A stretch of DNA of 64,000 nucleotides from Bicyclus anynana (lineage: Eukaryota > Arthropoda > Insecta > Lepidoptera > Nymphalidae). The notes beneath the pieces were generated by a model. The model was not told where the DNA came from. It saw nothing but the letters and a program-made list of their open reading frames with translations, and made no database searches. Position numbers and translations under genes: made by a program. The DNA lies in the NCBI RefSeq assembly GCF_947172395.1, contig NC_069094.1, positions 14,560,292-14,624,291 on the forward strand, read 5' to 3'. Position 1 is the stretch's first letter. Every line of letters begins with the position of its first letter. This document shows positions 21,426-31,796 of the stretch, piece by piece.

Positions 21426-22578
21426 AAATGCACATTTAGCACAAACATTCTTAATAATCGACGACAACGTCGATGCGATTTCGCAAGAGATACTTAGATT
21501 GCAAAATGTGTTAGCCTTTATTAAAGTGTCGACTTTACATCATTCAATTATTCAGAGAAAATCGCTTAATAATATATTCAGCAAGTTGCGAAGTTTGTAT
21601 AACAGCGACAATATAATTGAGGTTGATATGAGAGAATATTATGAAATAATTAGAGTAGGTTATTATTATAAAGATAATGAGATTATTATAGTTCTTAAAT
21701 TCCCAATAGTTCTTCCTCAAATATATACCTTGTTTAGATTATCCTAATAAGTTCAATGAAATCCTTATATCTCCTTCCCCATTCCTGGCAATATACGACA
21801 AAGAATTCAGGTACATAGAGGCTGAATGCCCGAAGACCAGCAAGTGGTACATCTGCAACGAGAACAGCGGAATGCAGAACCGAGATACTGAAGATTGCAG
21901 CTCAACAATGAACTCATCACTGAGCAACAGAAGCTAACAACATGCAAAGCGGCTCGAGTAACTATTCATCGCCCAGCTTATGACGAGCTCGACGAGAAAC
22001 ACTATACTATGCACTTTCCCACACCCTCAAAAGTGCGTGTATCCTGCGGACAGGATCTCTTCAAAGAATTAAAAGGAAGCTACCTTGCGACTATTCCGAA
22101 GAGTTGCTCTATTACTACATCAGACTTCGTCATCTCAAATATGAACGATCACGTTGAAGGCCAAGTACTAAAGATTATGGATATAACTTCAGAGGAATCA
22201 CCGCAGCTGCAATCACCAACTTCAATAGAGTTAAATGCCATCAACCTTAATCATCTACATGAGATCAACACAAAAGTTTCTGCGCAGCATCCGATAAATA
22301 TAAAGTTAGAAGCAACCGAAAGCAGTATATACCACACAACCATACCACTATATCTCATAATCGTGGGAATTGGTGTGTCCTTTATTGCGTTCCTGATTTA
22401 TAAGAAATACTGGCGTATCCAAGAATCTATTAAAGAAGCACCAACGGAAATTGTAGTCCCTGAAGTCAGAACAAGGTTTGACCCTGATCAACCCCCAGCT
22501 TCCTTCACATCAAAGATGTTCAGGCGCTGTTCTACGGGGGGAGGTGTTACGCGAGGCAACCCTGCAGCGAGTACGTGA
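21426..22578 (+). pseudogene. env: Envelope glycoprotein remnant, N-half deleted and frameshifted
   Basis: Errantivirus env-like membrane fusion protein, related as a family to baculovirus F proteins. Only the C-terminal half is present: it starts immediately at the pol stop, with a heptad-rich segment (DDNVDAISQEILRLQNVL), a central cysteine-containing region and a transmembrane helix (IPLYLIIVGIGVSFIAFLIY at about 22345-22404) with a short cytoplasmic tail. There is no signal peptide, receptor-binding part, cleavage site or fusion peptide. The reading frame changes near 21735-21745 and returns near 21880-21900, and a stop lies at 21745-21747, so no continuous product is possible from this copy. 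The stop at 22576-22578 overlaps the 3' LTR. Confidence 0.8.
22536..22544 (+). promoter_or_regulatory. Polypurine tract
   Basis: GGGGGGAGG abuts the 3' LTR start (TGTTACGCG). It serves as the plus-strand DNA primer in reverse transcription. Confidence 0.85.
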
Positions 22579-22802
22579 GGCAGCCCTTGCCAAAAGTGCA
22601 AGATTGCACCCATTGTTCGGCCGCATTCCATTGTATGAGCGTCACCTACTCTTTCACAATATGTAATAATTATGTTAACACTTTTACTCCCAACTTTGGA
22701 GTAAACAGGCACTTGTAACTTAGCTGTAGTTTCTAATATTAAATCTAATCATAAGTCAAATTTGGGTTTTCTTTGAAATTCTCGGTGCGACCATACATTT
22801 TT
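22545..22802 (+). repeat. 3' LTR
   Basis: 258 bp, matching 16008-16265. Followed by AACG (22803-22806), the right target duplication. Confidence 0.95.
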
Positions 22803-22815
22803 AACGCGGTGCAAA

Positions 22816-23030
22816 ATACTACTAGACCAATGATCATAGAAGAAAATAAGAGATAGAGAGGTACATTCGATGTTTACAGCTGGCACACAAAAAATATTTC
22901 AGAGGCGTTGTCAACGGCGCGATGACAGTGCGGCGACTGAGCTCAGGTTTGCTAATTAGCATAGTTTTAATGTGCCACTTGCGGTCCACGTAACCTCTTT
23001 TTTCTTTTAACACCATTGTACTAGACTATG
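22816..23030. mobile_element. MITE-like element, partner of 8441-8575
   Basis: Edges are imperfect inverted repeats: CTAGACCAATGATCATAGAA on the left; the right edge, read on the minus strand, is CTAGTACAATGGTGTTAAAA. The interior has GAGGCGTTGTCAACGGCGCG and CGGCGACTGAGCTCAGG. About 215 bp, non-coding. Confidence 0.6.
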
Positions 23031-23038
23031 AAAATTAA

Positions 23039-23235
23039 ATCTATAATATTATTATAAAGCTGCAGAGTTTGTTTGTTTGATTGAACGTGCTAATCTTAGG
23101 AACGACTGGTCCGATTTGAAAAATTCTTTCAATGTTAAATAGCCCATTTATCGAGGAAGGCAATAGGCTATTTATTATCCTCATATTCTTACAGGAACGG
23201 GAAGCACACCGGTGAAACCGCGCGGTGTCAGATAG
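23039..23235 (+). mobile_element. Helitron-like element, second subfamily
   Basis: TCTATAATATTATTATAAAG, GTTTGTTTGATTGAACGTGC and GGAACGACTGGTCCGATTTG, ending ACCGCGCGGTGTCAGATAGT with a decayed 3' end. The 45461-45552 fragment is the same subfamily. Confidence 0.55.
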
Positions 23236-24423
23236 TAACTTTATAAGAGCACCTCGAAGCTTCAGGAGGCCGGACTTATACAGAGAGGTAGTAGTTCGAT
23301 TCCAGCCCGCTGGGGACTGTTGTCGTACACACTACTATAGTCTTTTCCGGCTAATTGGTCGAAAAAGGAAATATTGGTCATATTTAAAAGATTATAAACT
23401 TTCTAACGTAAGAGTATGTTTGTTAGCATTCGAATTTACTCAAGCATCACAAAGACCTATATAAATTTATTAGATTAGATTTTATGAAGAATAAATGCTT
23501 AAATCATATTACCGACTTTAATGGTGGATTCTACAGACTTTAAAGACCATTTTTATTATTTCAGCTTCCGGAAACAAATATTGTTATTCCAGTTCCATTC
23601 CGGTTATATTTATATATTTTTTTTGGTATTCAAGGATTATATTATTCAAAATAGAAAAATAACCGCAATAGTGGTTCGAGAATATGAAGACAGCTAACTA
23701 ATTGAACAAATTAGAATACAGAAACAGGAAACTTATTGAACAAATTTGTAACCATAACCCACTCACTGCTGACATAGTCAGATTTGAAATTTACACTTTT
23801 TAACTATCTAACCCACCTTCCGTTACCTGACATAGTGTTTCAGTATTTCTTAACTGTTGGTTAAAGTTTTAAGGTTGAACTTAACTTTTAACCATATATT
23901 ATGTTGTTGAGCCCATTTAATTGATTGGTACAGCTCGGAGATGGTGAATATTAGCTCTATAACCTTAGGGCAAGCTGTTGATAAGCCATAACGTACGTAA
24001 CGATATTTTCATTTAATATTAATGTTCCCCGACAAACAGCCTGTATGTTAGCAATAGCCTGGAGCCTATGAAATAATAATCCTGAGAGACAAAACCTCTA
24101 GTACCAGGTTAAAGTTATCCTTTGAAACATTTGATGGTTTTCGAATATAGAAACAAAAAGTCAATGTATTGAACCATACTGTTGCCTGTTGTTTCACCAT
24201 ACTTTTTGAGACTCGAATACCGTCATCATAGTACGTACGTATATATAATTATGTAGAACAACTACGAAATACGTTTAATATCAATTGTATTTATCGTCTC
24301 CGGAAGAGGTCGCCTCAAAGAGATTTACTCTTTTGTTTTATAGAACGCTCCGGTTGAAAATCCATGTATGTAACACCAAACCTTGCCAAGTACCTACAAT
24401 CTTTAAAAATATCTTAACATATA
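23236..24423. other. No gene recognised
   Basis: AT-rich, no repeat family identified. A 79-codon open frame at 23225-23464 (+) partly overlaps the Helitron end and has no recognisable domain. Confidence 0.3.
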
Positions 24424-24808
24424 CAGGGTGATTCGGTCTTTAGTGCGGATATTTTTTTTCGTGGTTCTGTATCATTAATAGAATATAAATCTACAAACAG
24501 TTCGATACATTTTATGTATTTTTTTTTTTTAATTTATGTCTCTAAAATAACAAAATAATGTACATATTATTACTAAACAAGATATATTCAGCTTAAAAGT
24601 GATCTGGTGACGTCCTTTAGGTATCAAACGAAAATAAAACAAACGCACAATAGGGTGACCCTAAAATTCTGTTCAAAAGTAAATAACTTTAGCTAACGAT
24701 AATTTTGTTATTTTTGAGTTAAAAAAAAAAAAGAAAAAATACGTGATCATTAAATTTTGTTTATGTACAAAATATAAAAATATCCGCACTAAAAAAATTT
24801 TCTTCCTG
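24424..24808. mobile_element. Tc1/mariner-type non-autonomous element with TA duplication
   Basis: TA|CAGGGTGATTCGGTC at the left and CTTCCTG|TA at the right; both ends carry TTTAGTGCGGATAT as subterminal inverted repeat. 385 bp, AT-rich interior, no transposase. The TA target and CAGGGTG end fit Tc1/mariner. Confidence 0.65.
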
Positions 24809-24854
24809 TATAGTGGAGTTTTAAAAGAGCGACCAGAGAAAGCTTATAGAGGGT

Positions 24855-25150
24855 TCGGGTACGAGTAAACACAACCAGACTTCCGAACCGGTGGTAGAAT
24901 CTTTACAAATAGTCAACTGAGGTGTTAAAAATGCTTTTAAACTGAGGGCCTAGTGGCAGTTTGATACTGTGACAATCACGTTAATGTAAACGCGAATTTC
25001 TATGGAATTGAAACAGCGCCATCTAGTGGCACTACTGTATAACTGTTTCAATTCCATATAAATTCGCGTGAATGAACTGAAATGAAAATATTGAAAACTC
25101 CCACTAGGCACCCTGAGCCTACTTGAAATAAATGAATTTTGAATTCTTTA
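24855..25150 (+). mobile_element. Jockey-type LINE 3' tail, interrupted by a MITE
   Basis: CTTCCGAACCGGTGGTAGAA, AATAGTCAACTGA and, after the interruption, GAGCCTACTTGAAATAAATG form the 3' UTR common to lepidopteran Jockey copies (compare 59995-60188 on the minus strand). The split falls at CTGAG. Confidence 0.7.
24947..25112. mobile_element. MITE, 166 bp, 5-bp duplication CTGAG
   Basis: CTGAG at 24942-24946 and 25113-25117 flanks it. Ends GGCCTAGTGGCAGTTTGATA and AAAACTCCCACTAGGCACC are inverted repeats; a second inverted pair (GGAATTGAAACAG) lies inside beside GCGCCATCTAGTGGC. The copy at 28620-28812 is inverted relative to it. Confidence 0.75.
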
Positions 25151-25207
25151 AATTCTTTGTACGTCGGCATGGGTCGAATATGCCTAGCATAGTAGTCGCT
25201 CCATAGT

Positions 25208-25355
25208 AAAAAATTCAAAATTCATTTATATGAAGTAGGCTTAGTTTACAAGCACTTTTAAAAATTCAAGTTTGACTATTTGTTAAGACTCTACCACCGG
25301 TTCGGAAGGCAGCTGCTGTTGAGAACAGCCGGCAAGAAACTCAAATAGTAAACCT
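25208..25355 (-). mobile_element. Jockey-type LINE 3' tail, minus orientation
   Basis: Reverse complement of the tail at 24855: CTACCACCGGTTCGGAAGGC and GAACAGCCGGCAAGAAACTC. The two tails face each other about 60 bases apart, so transcripts through them could fold back. Confidence 0.7.
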
Positions 25356-25608
25356 TCTGGCTTGGTATGTAAACTTTAGCGAGACGTGTAAACTCGTGCT
25401 AGGGGCAGCGAACCACGTGTTTGCTCATAAGGCCGTGATCGATAACACGATAGCTGCTATTGGATTTATCGTGGATTTCCTAGAACCTAGGAAAATGCGA
25501 ACTAGCACTCTCGGTGTATTTGCACTGTTCTCTATAACTGCCCCTAAAGCGTTTTCCGTACAGCGACACTGAGTTTTCGAACACTACGTAATTCATCATT
25601 ATCATCTA

Positions 25609-25971
25609 CTAGCGGACGCCCGCGTGGAATTTAGTTTTTGAGAAATCCCTCGAGAACCATGGATTTTCCGGGATAAAAAGTAGCCTGTGTGTTAATCCAG
25701 GCTTTATTAAATCTTAATACCAAATTTCAGCTAAATTGGTTCAGTAGTCGAGGCGTCAAAGCGTAACAAACATTCATATCATCAAAATCATCAGTTTTCA
25801 CAAATCTGGGGAAACCATGGTTTTTTTCGGGATAAAAAGTAGCCTATATGTTAATCCAGAGTAAAATCTATTTCCACCTCAAATTTCAGCCAAATCGCTT
25901 CAGTAGTAGCGGCCTTAAAGAGTAACAAACAAACATCCATACAAACTTTCGCGTTTATAATATTAATAGGA
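25609..25971 (-). mobile_element. Helitron-like element, minus orientation
   Basis: Minus-strand start TCCTATTAATATTATAAACG, end CGCGGGCGTCCGCTAG. The interior holds the ATGGTT/GGGATAAAAAGTAGCC block twice, as in the copies at 35.9 and 43.8 kb, so the family itself contains an internal duplication. Confidence 0.65.
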
Positions 25972-25997
25972 TTTTAACGACCTAGACCGGCCACCTT

Positions 25998-26176
25998 TTT
26001 TTAATCTTTACAAATTAACCCTTGACTGCAATCCCACCTGATGGTCAGTGATGATGCAATCTAAGATGAAAACGGTCTAACTTTTTAGGAGAAGGATGAA
26101 ACCCCTTTCGGTTCTACACGACATCGTACCGGAACGCTTAATCGGTGGCGTCTTTGTCGGGAGGGTGGTAACTAGC
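25998..26176 (-). mobile_element. SINE-B, 5' truncated
   Basis: Minus-strand tail and body (TGACTGCAATCCCACCTGATG to GTGGTAACTAGCC) without the tRNA-like head. It abuts a short Jockey 3' end (CCTACTTGAAATAAATGAAT) at 26188-26230. Confidence 0.75.
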
Positions 26177-26317
26177 CTTGTAAACCAAGCCTACTTGAAA
26201 TAAATGAATTCTTATTTTGATTTTGATTTAGAATTTCTACTGGAAATTTCTTGAAAGCAAGAGAAGCGCAGTCTTTAATTTAATATGTAAATGTAGTATA
26301 TAAATAAAAGAAGCTTC

Positions 26318-26815
26318 ATTTAGTATATAAATGTAAAAGGTTCATTCATCGCGATATCTCGAAAACCGCTTGACGTACAAAGTTGAAATTTGACATGCAG
26401 GTAGTTCGTAGGTAGTAGACGTCCACTAGAGCCGTGATAGCCCAGTGGATATGACCTCTGCCTCCGATGCCGGAGGGTGTGGGTTCGAATCCAGTCCGGG
26501 GCATGCACCTCCAACTTTTCAGTTGTGTGCATTTTAAGAAATTAAATATCACGTGTCTCAAACGGTGAAGGAAAACATCGTGAGGTAACTGCATTCCAGA
26601 GAATTTTCTTAATTCTCTGAGTGTGTGAAGTCTGCCAATCCGCATTGGGCCAGCGTGGTGGACTATTGGCCTAACCCCTCTCATTCTAAGAGGAGACTCG
26701 AGCTCAGCAGTGAGCCGAATATGGGTTGATGACGAGACGTCCACTAAGAACGGATTTTGGAAGAGGGCCGGATTAAGGAGGTTTAAGAGCGGACGAAGTC
26801 ACGGGTTTCCGCTAG
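26318..26815 (+). mobile_element. Helitron-like element, third subfamily, interrupted by SINE-A
   Basis: GTTCATTCATCGCGATATCT and GTACAAAGTTGAAATTTGAC precede the SINE; AAGAACGGATTTTGGAAGAG, GAGCGGACGAAGTCACGGG and TTTCCGCTAG-T follow. The left limit is approximate. Confidence 0.6.
26429..26734 (+). mobile_element. SINE-A, full length, 12-bp target duplication
   Basis: AGACGTCCACTA at 26417-26428 and 26735-26746 brackets a complete SINE-A (head AGCCGTGATAGCCCAGTGG, B box GGTTCGAATCC, tail GGGTTGATG). A perfect duplication inside a recognisable Helitron makes this the best-defined copy. Confidence 0.9.
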
Positions 26816-26825
26816 TATTTCATAT

Positions 26826-26893
26826 TCCGATTCACAATTCGAACTCAAGATCTCGGGATCCGTCACATAACCAGTGAGCCAACGAGGCAATTA
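26826..26893 (-). mobile_element. SINE-C head fragment
   Basis: The minus strand reads GCCTCGTTGGCTCACTGGTT and ends near GAGTTCGAATTGTGAATC: a tRNA-like head with B box, compare 47992-48115. Confidence 0.55.
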
Positions 26894-27232
26894 GCGGCAA
26901 AACCGTAAACTAATCATCATCACCCGATGAAATTACACCGCTGGACATAGAGATAATATTTAAAAAAAAATACTTTACCATAAATACCGGTACGAGGTTT
27001 ATTTTATTATGCGTACGGTCTAATATATCATGTCACATGCTCAGCACAAAAAATAATTTAGTCTAATGTATTCCATTTGGAAACCTCATAATCTCATGCC
27101 ACAGGGTACAGATATTATTATTATTTTAATATCACATATATATTTTTACATCAAAGAGCTAGTGCAAAAAAGTGTATGTATGTAAGGATTTTTTCGAGTC
27201 ACGAGACAGATTCACGAACGTTTGTACACTGA
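26894..27232. other. No gene seen
   Basis: AT-rich unassigned sequence. Confidence 0.3.
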
Positions 27233-27380
27233 CTAATGGGGATGATGATTAGGTTTGATTATATTGATTTTTATGATACATTCGGGTAAATAAGATCAAT
27301 GTTAACTAATCTATACATAAAAAGCAAAGATTGTGTGAATATTTGCAAAATAATTAAGATTATAAAATTTAAAAATCTAT
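27233..27380 (+). repeat. Dispersed repeat, partner at 5493-5645
   Basis: Same orientation and block order as the first copy (GATACATTCGGGTAAATAAG, CATAAAAAGCAAAGA). Confidence 0.6.
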
Positions 27381-28619
27381 TAAAAATCTTGTATTGTAAT
27401 TAGATGAAAGTTCATGCAGTTTTAGCTTCCTTACATTAAATGTGACATTTTTTAATATGTGAACTATAAACATAAACGCACAAATAACAAAGATATTAGT
27501 AATTTTGTTTGAACGCCCATACGAATCTAACGATCAATATGTACCTACGACGTCATTAGTTCGTACCATTTTGTATGGGGCGTTATTATAGCCAAATCAC
27601 CGCAAAATTGACAATGTTTCATACAAACTTTCATAACCTATTTTATCCCCATGGGGGTACAAATTTATCAAAATCCTTTCTTAGCAGATGCCTACGTTAT
27701 ATCAACAGTCAGTCACCTTTCAGTTTCATGTATTTAGATTTTAACGTTTAAACAGAAAAATAAAAAAAGTATTTAATAATATTATCTACCCTATACTTTC
27801 CATTAGCTCTTGTACTAATACAAACAAACAATAAAAACAAACAAGGGCAAAAAGTCTACCGAAGCTAAACCAACAAATCATACAAATATACATACATATT
27901 ATGGGAAACAATCCATTACTCCACCCGAATATGAAACAGGCTATTTTTATTGGATTAACGAAAACAATCGTTATAATACCTCTTTTTTCGATTTAATCCA
28001 GTCCAATTTGGAAAAACGTGATTGGTGATTTGGAATATTTGCGTGCACGTTCCCGTTATTTTCGGGATTTTTTGTTCATTAAATATATGTTCATAACTAA
28101 ACGCTAGTTTAGTAAACTAATACTAAACGTAAGTTTTGTGACTTTCAAATAACAAGATAATGTCAAATAACAAAGACAAAAAAGCTACCTTAGATACTTA
28201 TCAGAAGGTGAGATCAGCTCCCAGCATAACAAATATTATAACTATTTCCTATCCAAGTAAGCGTAAAACTTGTACCTACTTGGGTTATAAAGACGTTTTA
28301 TCTTCATAAATTCCCAAGAAGCTGAATATTCACATGAATGTTAGGGATGCTTTTAATGACTTCTGGATAATATATTAATTTCAACGTAATGTCGTTGAAA
28401 TAATCATGTTAGATGTTCGTAGAAACAAAAAAAACGTTACCACTTAATGTAAAATGGTGCAGTTAACTAAATTTCGTTAAAATAACTATTTTAGATGGTG
28501 ATGAAAAACAATGTAGTGACTGAATTATTTTTTAAATGGTACACCGAGATACATAATAGGCCCGAAGGTCTCAGACAGTACATTGTGTATAATCGTATAA
28601 TCCAATGATGTTAAATACT
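27381..28619. other. No gene seen
   Basis: AT-rich, no repeat assigned. Confidence 0.3.
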
Positions 28620-28812
28620 GTGTGCCTAGTGCGAGTTTTCAATATTTTATTAATTTTCATACTGTTACATACATACATCACGTTGACGTTTACGCAAATT
28701 TATATGGAATTGAGACAGTTGTGCAGTAGTGCCACTAGATGGCGCTGTTTAAATTTCTTAGAAATTCGCGTTTACGTTACCTGACAGTAACAGTATCAAA
28801 CTGCCACTAAGC
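28620..28812. mobile_element. MITE, second copy of the 24947-25112 family
   Basis: GTGCCTAGTGCGAGTTTTCA at the left and ATCAAACTGCCACTAAGCCC at the right, in inverted orientation to the first copy and with a longer interior containing GCCACTAGATGGCGC. A CTGT flank at both sides is a possible duplication. Confidence 0.65.
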
Positions 28813-29580
28813 CCTCTGTTAGATTACTAGTGTTACTAGCGCATGAAAAAAGAGGAAATGTATACACAACTCAATGTTGTTGTGGTCAACAACGAATGTT
28901 ATTTAAACAAATAATACCTAAATATCGTCTACAATGTCGAGTTGTGTGTTCAGAAAGTGTAAAAACTATAAATATTCATAAATATTGGATTCAAAGACAA
29001 AATTTTGCATGTGTGCGCTCAGTGTTAGTGTGGCCTATTATTTGGATCACTTTTTGCGGTGATTTTGTAGGGACGTAACCGATCTTTAGTATAAAATTAT
29101 CATTGGTATAACCTCACAACCACCACGCACGGTCTCTCAGTCCTCCATCAACAAATAACTTCGTCTTTTAGCGTATTGTGTAATTAAATATTGGATGACA
29201 ATGATTAACATAATCTACCCAACTGTTACACCAATTATCACCATGATTGTGAACGTTGTACGACACGTAATTAGGCCGATTAGCAATGCGTAACGCGGTG
29301 TAATCCGCGAAGCGCGGTGATTGGTTCTCATCGTGAGTTTTAACGGTAATTGGTTTAGACTAACCGTCGTGTTGATTATAATTTTTACCGGCACTCTCTT
29401 GATTACAAATTGCGGTGTGCCATTTTGACTGTAATACCGAGCGAATCGCCAAATTCGAGTGAACGCCATATGCATTACGCAAAACATAATCATTTCCACT
29501 ATTCATCAAAAAGTTTTAACGATTTTAAGGCTTTATTACGAGAACTAACAAAATAACAATAACTTATGATTGTATCGTTA
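28813..29580. other. No gene assigned; homeodomain-motif-rich block 29160-29500
   Basis: The block contains CGTAATTAGG, GGTAATTGG, CCAATTATC, GATTAGC and a CCGCGAAGCGCGG hairpin followed by TGATTGG, and is not repetitive within the window. This is the composition of a regulatory element or promoter. An 82-codon open frame at 28830 (+) has no domain. Confidence 0.3.
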
Positions 29581-29760
29581 TGAGGTTCCTCACTCTGGAG
29601 CCCTGACCACCGGTTGGGCACTCAAATGTCTCGCATCAGAAGGGTTGAATTTTTGGTAAAACTTTTTAATAGTGTTTTGTATAATATTTAGTATTTTATT
29701 AACATTGTTAAAAATTTTAAAAAAGGTCAAATAACTAAATGAGAAAGTAAATAATCATGA
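29581..29760 (+). mobile_element. LINE 3' UTR/tail fragment
   Basis: GAGGTTCCTCACTCTGGAGC, GGGCACTCAAATGTCTCGCA, GAAGGGTTGAATTTTTGG and TAATAGTGTTTTGTATAAT, ending in an A-rich run. Shared with 48577-48800. No coding part remains, so the LINE family is inferred only from tail style. Confidence 0.5.
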
Positions 29761-29984
29761 TCAAATACAGAAACACAATATTTCATGGAAAAAGCCTTTT
29801 TGATTGATACTCTGAGATTTGATAATGAATGCAGACCTTTCAAAAGTATGAGAAAAGTAAGTTTTGATTTTATTAATTTACGTGCATTTTTTACATAGAA
29901 ACTACACTTTTTTTATTATTTCTGTAAATTTAATACTTTTTACACATAACCTTGACAAATTATATAGGTAGGTAACTCCTACCT

Positions 29985-30222
29985 AGAGAGGGGTTAGGCC
30001 AATAGTCCGCCACGCTGGCCTCAGATTGGCACTCCATACACACACAGAGAATTAAGAATAATTCTTTGATATGCAGGTTTTCTCACGATGTTTTTGCTAC
30101 ACCAGAGACACGTGATATTTAATTTCTTAAAAATGCACATAATTAACTGAAAAGTTGGAGGTGCATGTCCCGGACCGGATTCGAATCCACACCCTCCGGT
30201 CATATCCACTGGGTTATCATGT
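29985..30222 (-). mobile_element. SINE-A, minus orientation
   Basis: Minus-strand head (GGATATGACCGGAGGGTGTG) lacks the TCTGCCTCC segment; B box GGATTCGAATCC; body and hairpin present; tail missing beyond CCTCTCTAGG. Confidence 0.8.
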
Positions 30223-31032
30223 TTAATATGTAGATATAGGTAAGAAGTTAAAGTAAAACCGAAAACGCTAGAAGCTCACAATCAAAACGATTCCCATCGC
30301 ACCGGGCGGCGAATCATTGTTCAAAATCATTGGCATTAGTACCAGCCTTCTGGATGCGTGTAATATGTTACCTCCGTCTATCTATACTTATAATAAAACT
30401 GGTCAAATTCTACACATTTATTCTCAATTTGAGATTTTACTTATACCATTTTTGTAACAACAAACGTTAGCGTGGCATAGAGTACTACTAGCGCCATCTA
30501 GAATCTATATTTATAATACGAATTCTGTATAGAGTTGCCGCTCGTAAAATAATAAATACGCACGTACGTTATCACTTTTCCACTTGCACGCACAAACAGT
30601 GCGGTTCGGTGGCTCAGATTTCCCGAGGGGCCGTGACTCCAGACCACTCACTAAAACACTGTTGTTTTTCCAAGACCACTGTTCATATTACGAGTACCTA
30701 ATGGGCATTGTAAAAAAATATTTATTATGCTTGACTTCGAGTAAGAAGCAATTGAGATGTTTTTTTTTATTATAAAAAGCATAGGTGTATTAAAATCTAT
30801 ACTTAGTTTCATAAAACGTCCTTAATTTACGTGATATCCCGACAGTAATTAATGTAGCTTCGGATAATATAACATGTATTTCATAATATCGATCATCATC
30901 AAATCGTCGATCTCCTATTAAAAAGTGGATGCACAATCAGCGACAAAAAAACGTCCCCACTCAATGAGTCCCAAATACAAGTTCTTGGCACTCAATTCAA
31001 GTAGTCGGATTTGCAAATTCAACCTTAAACTC
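30223..31032. other. No gene recognised; Helitron 5' fragment near 30383
   Basis: TCTATACTTATAATAAAACT at 30377 and AATTTGAGATTTTACTTAT are shared with 36237-36310, a fourth Helitron-like subfamily. A 63-codon frame at 30584 has no domain. Confidence 0.3.
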
Positions 31033-31592
31033 AATTGCTATTCTGTATTTCTCTTCACCTTCATCTCTCCCTGTCTAACACGATACTTTAGACAGAGAGC
31101 GATATATACAAATTAGCATGTGTAATTGGAATGTCTTAAAAATAGCATGCTTATTGCTAGCAAATGTAAACTGATGATAAGCATGCTCGTATGGAGCATA
31201 CTTAATAGCACGTTTTTAGCATGCTATTTTAGAGCATGTGTAACAGTACCTTTAAGGTACTGCTCTACCTCTATTCCAATTACACGTGCTAATTTGTATC
31301 TATCGCTCTCAGTCTATATTATCGCGTTAGACAGAGAGAGATGAAGGTGCAATGCTGATCGATTAGCACACTCAATAAGCAAACCTGTTCAGATGTGCTA
31401 AAAGCATGCCCCCTTCCACCCGCGCAGCAAGTAGCATGCTCATAAATCGCACGACTGTTGATTCCTGAGCAAGCTCGAAATAAGCATGCTCATTATTAGC
31501 AGTGTTGCGATACACATGCTAATAAGTAGCAACTGCTCAATAGTAGCATACTTTCGTGCTCGAAATGAGCTTGTGTAACAGTAGTTTTAGTC
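31033..31592. mobile_element. GCATGC-rich element, two copies in inverted orientation
   Basis: CACCTTCATCTCTCCCTGTC ... AATTAGCATGTGTAATTGGA (31055-31135) is met by its reverse complement at 31275-31360. The outer right end is CTTGTGTAACAGTAG. GCATGC occurs about six times. AGTACCTTAAAGGTACT-like palindrome lies at the centre. It shows the uninterrupted form of the 9953-11848 element. Confidence 0.6.
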
Positions 31593-31790
31593 TACTTCTT
31601 AATACTCTTGGCAAAGTAGTTGTGGTTGCAGCGATGAGCGACGCTTTCTGTACAATGTTCCTCCACTTTTGGCGATTGGCTGCATTTTTTTTCCACCATG
31701 GATGATTGTGTAGCAGCCTTAACTAAATCCGTCCAGAAGGTTTGAGATCGCCTCTGGAACTTTTGCCATCGACTTGACTAAACGGAGTAG
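31593..31790. other. Unassigned; possibly an old repeat
   Basis: Contains GTTGTGGTTGCAGCGATGAG and AACTAAATCCGTCCAGAAGG, which look like a decayed interspersed repeat, but no second copy is in the window. It would be intron of the gene read from 31797. Confidence 0.25.
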
Positions 31791-31796
31791 ACTCAC

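Larger units (their letters stand above)
16008..22802 (+). mobile_element. Complete errantivirus-like LTR retrotransposon, 6.8 kb
   Basis: Order: 258-bp LTR, PBS, leader, gag, pol (protease, reverse transcriptase, RNase H, integrase), env remnant, purine tract, 258-bp LTR. Flanked by AACG at 16004-16007 and 22803-22806, a 4-bp target duplication typical of the Ty3/gypsy group. The two LTRs show no difference by eye, so insertion was recent. Despite that, pol has one in-frame TGA and env is deleted and frameshifted, so this copy is unlikely to make infectious particles. The gag/pol style and GPVAKSRLKR integrase end resemble the insect 17.6/297/gypsy (errantivirus) group. Confidence 0.95.

Noticed and set aside
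16000..22810. Free exogenous virus genome
   Set aside because: LTRs, target duplication and flanking genomic repeats show an integrated retroelement; env is not functional.
26320..26744. Minus-strand frames of 70 and 132 codons
   Set aside because: They are antisense readings through SINE-A and Helitron sequence; similar frames appear at other SINE-A copies.
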